Below are positions 58,901 to 64,000 of a DNA stretch of 64,000 nt, piece by piece. This DNA is from Gnetum montanum. Lineage: Eukaryota > Streptophyta > Gnetopsida > Gnetales > Gnetaceae. The stretch's first letter is position 1; each line of letters begins with the position of its first letter. The position numbers and the translations under genes were made by a program. The DNA is taken from contig MNCI01003644.1 of the NCBI GenBank assembly GCA_015680685.1, positions 169,202-233,201 of the forward strand, given 5' to 3'. Under the pieces are notes generated by a model. The model made no database searches. It saw only the letters and a program-made list of their open reading frames with translations, and had not been told where the DNA came from.

Positions 58901-59800
58901 CTAGTTGACATTTTCAAGGTTAAGACTTGGAAGTTGGCGGTGGACTTGCTCTAATGTGTCTATGCTATCGATGTAAGCATAAGTCAAACCCTCAGTTGGT
59001 TCCATGCATGTAAGTGAACTACTTTCTTGATCAACTGTTAGCCACTGGGTGCCTTCTTGTTGTGTGGTTGCTGCATACAAGCATCTTTGTATGTTGATCA
59101 CTTGTGCACACTGATTGCATGCAGGCAATGTTAAACTTTTCACAAACCATGACCTCTGCAAGCAATTACACCCTGTGTCACTATATACGATGCATAGAAC
59201 TTTCTTCTTCTCAATCTTTTTGAATGTATTTTCCTTTGATATTTCTAGAAAGATCACAGATTCCTAGGCATGCGTCAATGGTGCTTAGCCATACTCTTCC
59301 CATTATGATTGGGAAGTCCCCCCTACCATTGTTTACCTAAATCACTAGGAAGTCAACTGGGTACGACCAACCACAAACAGTGGTAACAATGTCTCCCACC
59401 AGTCCCAATGGAACAATGATGGACTAGTCAGCCAACTCTAGATGGATGTTGCTCTTTTTTAACAGAGGCAGATTCCAGGCCTTGTACATTTCTTGAGAAA
59501 TCAAGTTGACACTGAAACCTGAATCCAAAAGAGCCTTGCATGACGAATTTCCAATGATTTATAAGTATATCAGAGGACTCCTAGGATCAAAGAATTTCCT
59601 AGGAAGGTGGCCAGCTTTGATCCAATCGGTGATGGCATGTGTTAGCATGACTATATGCGTTGAGTGTGGTGGTTGAGTTAAAAGAGGCTTCGAAATTTTA
59701 ATTGATACTAAGGCATCTAAGGAATCTTCCACTTGTGATTGCAAGGGCTTGGTTGGACTATTGGTTCTAAAGAAAGGTCTTTTCTTCATGTGGGTTTTGA
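58901..59800 (-). pseudogene. Protease and linker of element F
   Basis: The PR loop reads ALLDSGFSVNLIS (about 59545-59505) with Asp kept. GWSYPVDFLVI and FPIIMGRVWLSTIDA follow (59370-59270). The open frame 59257-58901 is the linker with CNQCAQVINIQRCLYAATT and a final LPSLNLENVN before RT. A few stops. Confidence 0.86.
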
Positions 59801-60287
59801 AACCAACAGTAGGTTGAGAGTTAACAGCCCTCGTGGCGTTATGTTGCTATGACTAGGCAGAGATTTCACCTTGCATCATGGGAGTAGGTGTTAGTGGAGC
59901 TATTGGTGGAAGAGATGCGGCTAGATGAGAAGGATGATATGTTTGTGAAATATCACCTCTAGAAGAGGGAGTCCCATAATACTCGTAGGCTTGGTAGTGA
60001 GGTTGAGGAGTGACGTGACCAGTAGAGTCATGTGGGAAGATTGGCTATTGCACGTAATATCCATACGAGTTAGGTTACCGGTAAGGATACTGTTGCCTTG
60101 GTGGTGGCATTCCCCATGATTGTGGGTGCTACCACTATTGATATTGCTCAATCAGTTCTGGTGGAGTTCCACTGGGATAATATGTTAAAGGTTGGTGGAA
60201 CTGCCTTGGGTTACCTTGAGGATAAGGTAACCTTCGAGGAGTTTGCCTTTTGTTTAATCGTGGGTTGAGTGCATACACCTCAGACTC

Positions 60288-62186
60288 CTACAAATGTGAG
60301 ATTACAAGGCAACATCCCTTAGGATGGTCATATTGACATGTCCCAGATCCACTATCATTGTCTATTTCCAAATCCACAACCTCTTCAATGATGGAAACTT
60401 TGCCCTTACCCTTGCTATGTGCATGTTCAGCTTCTCTCTTTTTTCTTTTTTCACGATCACTACCATACTCTCTAGGCTCCTCTACTATTTTAAGAACAGT
60501 TTGAAATCTATTATCTAGGGGATCCCACATTTGATCTACCTTTTCCAAAAATTCTGATATCATCTTTTGGATAGGCAAATTTTTCCTATTCATCATCTCT
60601 TCGAGTGGTGACTCTTCTTCATCCTCACAAAATCTTACTCCCCTCTTCTGGATGGAAGGATCTTAGTTATACTCTTCTGCACTTTCTCTCTTCTATATCT
60701 CACCTTCTTCCTTAGAAACTTACTCCAGTAGTCTTTGAACTTAATGTGACCTAAGCTCAGATAGTCTCCCTTGGGCATAAGTCCTAAGGGTTCTTCTCGT
60801 TTCATGCCTAAGCCCATCCACGAGATGGCATAGTTGATCCCTTTGCGAATAACCATGGCCAAGACAACGATGTAACAGTGCATAATATCGACCCATGGTA
60901 GCATCCAAGGGTTCATGTCCTCCTTGTTTCCAGCCTTGGATTTTCCTTTGCAAGTTAGACACTTGGGATTATGTTTGGTACTTGTCATTAAATAGTTCTA
61001 ACATAGTACTCCACCTACAAATGGATTCTAGTTCTAAAGACCGATACCAACTTTCTGCTTCTTTAACTAGTGTCCATGAAAAAAACTTAAGTTTTTGTCA
61101 TTCATTCTCTATCTTTTGTAAGGCACACACATCATGGAATCCTTGTAAGTGGTTCTGAGGATCAGCATTGTATCCCTCTTCAAATCATGGGATATTGTTC
61201 ATATCTAATCTCTTGATCCTACTATCTTTCTGGTGCCTTGTTGGAATTCTAGCAACCTCAGTTATGTTCAACATACTTCGAGTAGCGAGTAGGGGTTCAT
61301 CGTGATCATCTCATCCATAGCGTCTATGATGCCTACGTTGTTCCCTACTCTCCCTTCTTCTATTTAGTGACTTTCTAAAGTGTCCTCATCCCCTTTCTTG
61401 GTTGTTTTGTCTATGACTTCCACTTTGCCTACCTTTATCCCCATGGTCTTTTTCTTTATGACTATGTCTGGATATTGAGGGAGAGGGTGAAGGAGATGAT
61501 GAAGATGAAGAAGAAGGAGAATCATCACCATGACAGTGTCTGCTACCTTCTCTTCTACGGTCTTGACCCCGATCGTGATTGTGATCAGAATGTCTATCTT
61601 TATCATGAGTTTGTGTCCCTTTTTTGGACCCTTTGTGCCCGTGGGTATCAGGACCTAGGTTATGAATAGTGGAATGAAGGTTTTGATGCACAACCCCTTG
61701 GCCAAAGTTAAGGGAAGAAACATCGTTGTGTGGGTGACTACCTGAGATAGGTTCACCACCCTCATTTTCGCTTAAGACATGTGGGACATCCTGGGACCAA
61801 TTACCCTTCAAAGACTTACAACGTTTATCCTGTTGCAAGTCCCTTTCACGTTGTGCCTCTATGGGATGGTATTTTCTCAAGTCATGGTCTTGCACAATGT
61901 ATTTTGCGTGTAAGTGTAGCATGCCAATTCGTGTGAGAGCACGAAGAAGCATGCTCAGGACTGAACGATCAGGAGGTAACACTATGTTACCTTCTAAGTC
62001 TCGCCAACACAGTTGTTCGTCTTGATGGAGGATAAAGGTGAAGTCTAGTATATACTCATCAAGGTAAATATATACCACTCAAACTTGTTGAGGGACTGGC
62101 AGATCAACGTCATGTGTATTACGCCGTCGATTATTTCCTGTTTCAAACCTAGGCAGTGAGGCACTTTCATACGAAGAAGGAGACAT
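60288..62186 (-). pseudogene. gag: gag of element F
   Basis: The minus-strand ATG at 62186 (MSPSSYESASLPRFETGN) is interrupted by one TGA and then opens into 62078-61386. That frame holds DFTFILHQDEQLCWRDLEGN and a low-complexity acidic/His/Ser region (SSSSSSSPSPSPS at about 61510). The core (LQRKIQGWKQGGHEPLDAT, YYALLHRCLGHGYS) lies at 60962-60741. C-QYDHPKGCC-VISHL is at about 60345-60290, with the first Cys context eroded. The tail continues to about 59800. Confidence 0.86.
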
Positions 62187-62303
62187 GTTTGTCTGTTCAG
62201 TGTGCAATGTACTCTTGTTTATTATTTCCTCAATCAAGCCTAAGGGTTCATTCCAACGATGTGAATGATTTCCTATGTTTTATTTAGCGCACAAACAACT
62301 AGG

Positions 62304-62321
62304 TTCTTGGCAACGACTCCA
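62304..62321 (-). promoter_or_regulatory. tRNA-Asp primer binding site of element F
   Basis: TTCTTGGCAACGACTCCA is a decayed match to TCCCCGGCAACGGCGCCA, one base from the LTR at 62323. The leader (GCGCACAAACAACTAGGTTC) is like that of D. Confidence 0.8.
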
Positions 62322-62322
62322 A

Positions 62323-63114
62323 TGATGAGCGGCGAGGTACCCCTATGCTTAACCATATGAATACAAGTGTTTCATGCATGATCCAGTCGAATTCCAAGGA
62401 CTAAGTGCCTATGTGCCTTTATGGAATAAGGACAGATTGGTTGATGGTTGTCTTCCTAAACTTACTTGTATGTCATGATTGTATGGTTAAGTAAGTTTGA
62501 GGCATATGATTTTTATAGCTTTTATGTTTTGATGTCTTGCTGCTAATAAGGGAGGAGAGAGAGAAATAACTAAGTGACTAATTTAACTTAACTACTGATT
62601 AACTAGGCTTTAAACTAATCCTAACACCAATATTTGTTCTCACTTTCTGTACACATCCTGAACTAGTGTAACACCACTAGGATTACCAAACGCTAATCGT
62701 TACTAGGTTACCAAGTGTTACACGCATGCTCGAAGTGATCGTACTATGTGTGCTAATAACAGAAATGTAAAGTGCATAAAATAAAATAAAATAAAATAAA
62801 TGTAGAAGAAAATAAAATAAAGGAAATGAGTAAGGAAACAAATCTCAAGTGCTACAAGTATGAATCCAAGAGCTCGTCTTTATTGCCATACACAAGGTGT
62901 GCTCAAGTACATAATGTTTGAATAAAGATCCATCCACACTTAGACCTCCTACTGCGGGCACTTGGAAAATACTCTAACTTGATTCCTAAAAGACTTCCAA
63001 AAGATCTCCTTCCAAGACTTCCTCCCAAATTGTGCACCTTGGCACTGTATTTATAGGCTTGGGAGCAACTACTCTAATAATTAGAATAAATTGCTAGAGT
63101 AATCGCTTTCATCA
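62323..63114 (-). repeat. 5' LTR of element F
   Basis: TGATGAGCGGCGAGGTACCCC to GCTTTCATCA, 792 bp, with the unexpanded U3 unit ACTCTAATAATTAGAATAA (about 63071-63089) and TATTTATAGG near 63050. Confidence 0.9.
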
Positions 63115-63330
63115 TTAGGTTACTCTAGATGTGCAAAAGTACCTTGTTTATAATACTCTTATGAAGGTGCCTTATATTGCAATGCAGAATATCCATCTCA
63201 ATATTCCTTTTTTTGAGCCTAATCATTTCCTCTTAGAACCACCCTTTCTGTTGTATAGCAACTAAGTCTTTCCTTGAAAATTTAGCTATTGTGCTATAGG
63301 AAAGACTATGAATATATGAATATATGCTGC
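63115..63330. other. Short unassigned spacer between element F and a partial LTR
   Basis: About 216 bp without a clear gene. A minus frame gives a charged peptide that may extend the 54077-54436 remnant across element F. Confidence 0.4.
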
Positions 63331-64000
63331 TGATGAGCGGTGAGGTACCCCTATGCTCAACCATATGAATACAAGCATTTCACGCATGATCCAGTCGAAT
63401 TCCAAGGACTAAGTGCCTATGCACCTTGATGGAACAAGGACGAGTTGGTTAAACTTACTTGTATATCACGATTGTATGGTTAAGTAAGCTTGAGGCATTT
63501 GATTTTTATATCCTTGATGTTTTATGTCCTATGCTAATAAGGGAGGAGAGAGATAACTAAGTGACTAATTTAACTTAACTACTCATTAACTAAGTTCTAA
63601 ATAATCCTAACACCAGCATCCATTCCCACTTGCTGTACACATCCTGAACCAGTGCAATGCTGCTAGGATTACCAAACGCTAATCGTTACTGGGTTACCAA
63701 GCATTACACCCATGCTCGAAGTGGTCGTACTGAGTATATTTACTGAAGAAAGTGTAGGGTGAGAGAAGACATTAATTAACTAGGAAAGCATTTAATAACA
63801 TTAATTAACACTAATTAATCTATTCTGGATGTTGCAAGGTCTATCATAAATTTCTTCTTTATTGCCGTACACAAGGTGTGCTCAGGTATACAATGCTCGA
63901 ATAAAGATCCGTTCACTTTATGACTCCTACTGCAGGCATGTAGAAATAATTCTAACTCTAGGAGGGACAAAAGGCAAGAGTTCGACTAAGGGTCTAACTA
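63331..64000 (-). repeat. LTR (family 1), truncated by window end
   Basis: It starts TGATGAGCGGTGAGGTACCCC and is collinear with the reverse complement of the solo LTRs at 27311 and 46064 up to the sequence just before the TATA box (AGAGTTCGACTAAGGGTCTAA). The poly(A) signal complement TTTATTGCC is near 63860. The U3 end and any element body lie beyond 64000. Confidence 0.9.

Larger units (their letters stand above)
54442..63114 (-). mobile_element. Element F: Athila-like element with gag-PR-RT and IN tail
   Basis: LTRs are at 54442-55315 (3') and 62323-63114 (5'). The flanks CTGGG (54437-54441) and TTAGG (63115-63119) match at three of five bases, the differences being transitions, so the TSD is only probable. 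The internal order on minus is PBS, gag, PR, linker, RT fused to the IN C-terminal tail, PPT-like copy 1, 3' UTR, copy 2 and PPT. No nested insertion. RNase H and most of IN are absent. Confidence 0.9.

Overview
The window is nuclear DNA of a land plant, probably a seed plant with a large genome. It is a graveyard of nested retrotransposons, and I found no intact host gene. The plant call rests on Ty3/gypsy elements of the Tat/Athila type (primer sites matching the plant tRNA-Asp 3' end; RT with the FLDGYxGYNQI signature), an L1-like LINE and a tRNA-derived SINE. I cannot name the species. Almost every reading frame is broken by stops.

Layout. (1) 1-812 is the 3' internal end of a plus-strand element, followed by an LTR (813-1693) fused directly to a plus-strand gag-PR-RT-RH-IN body (1694-about 6650, 'A'). 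A truncated minus element E (7320-9549, TSD CATCC) lies beyond it. (2) 9555-13145 is AT-rich DNA with two SINEs and the 3' half of an L1-like LINE. (3) Element B (minus, 13146-29771, TSD ATATG) splits that LINE; the other half resumes at 29777. B is itself interrupted by element C (plus, 19384-25409) and a solo LTR (plus, 27311-28111, TSD ATGAG). (4) About 31700-36009 is AT-rich and unassigned. (5) Element G (minus, 36010-50535) contains element D (plus, 39138-45988, TSD CTAAT) and a solo LTR (plus, 46064-46866, TSD ATCTT). (6) 50536-54441 is unassigned DNA, two SINEs (21-bp and 11-bp TSDs) and a non-LTR RT C-terminal remnant. (7) Element F (minus, 54442-63114) is followed by a partial minus LTR (63331-64000) that runs off the window.

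How the parts relate. B, C, D, E, F and G are related families with TGATGA...TCATCA LTR ends, a tRNA-Asp PBS one base from the LTR (where a PBS survives) and a G-run PPT. B, D and G kept gag (B and D also PR) but lack RT-RH-IN, with a similar junction; C kept only gag. They probably moved in trans using pol from relatives like A or F. The least expected features are an accessory coiled-coil ORF near the 3' end of B, a PPT-like motif repeated up to three times along each 3' region, family-specific short palindromic or tandem cassettes at the start of U3, and an in-frame RT-to-IN-tail fusion in F. Assembly gaps (N) lie at 8849, 16713-16716 and 44143-44435.
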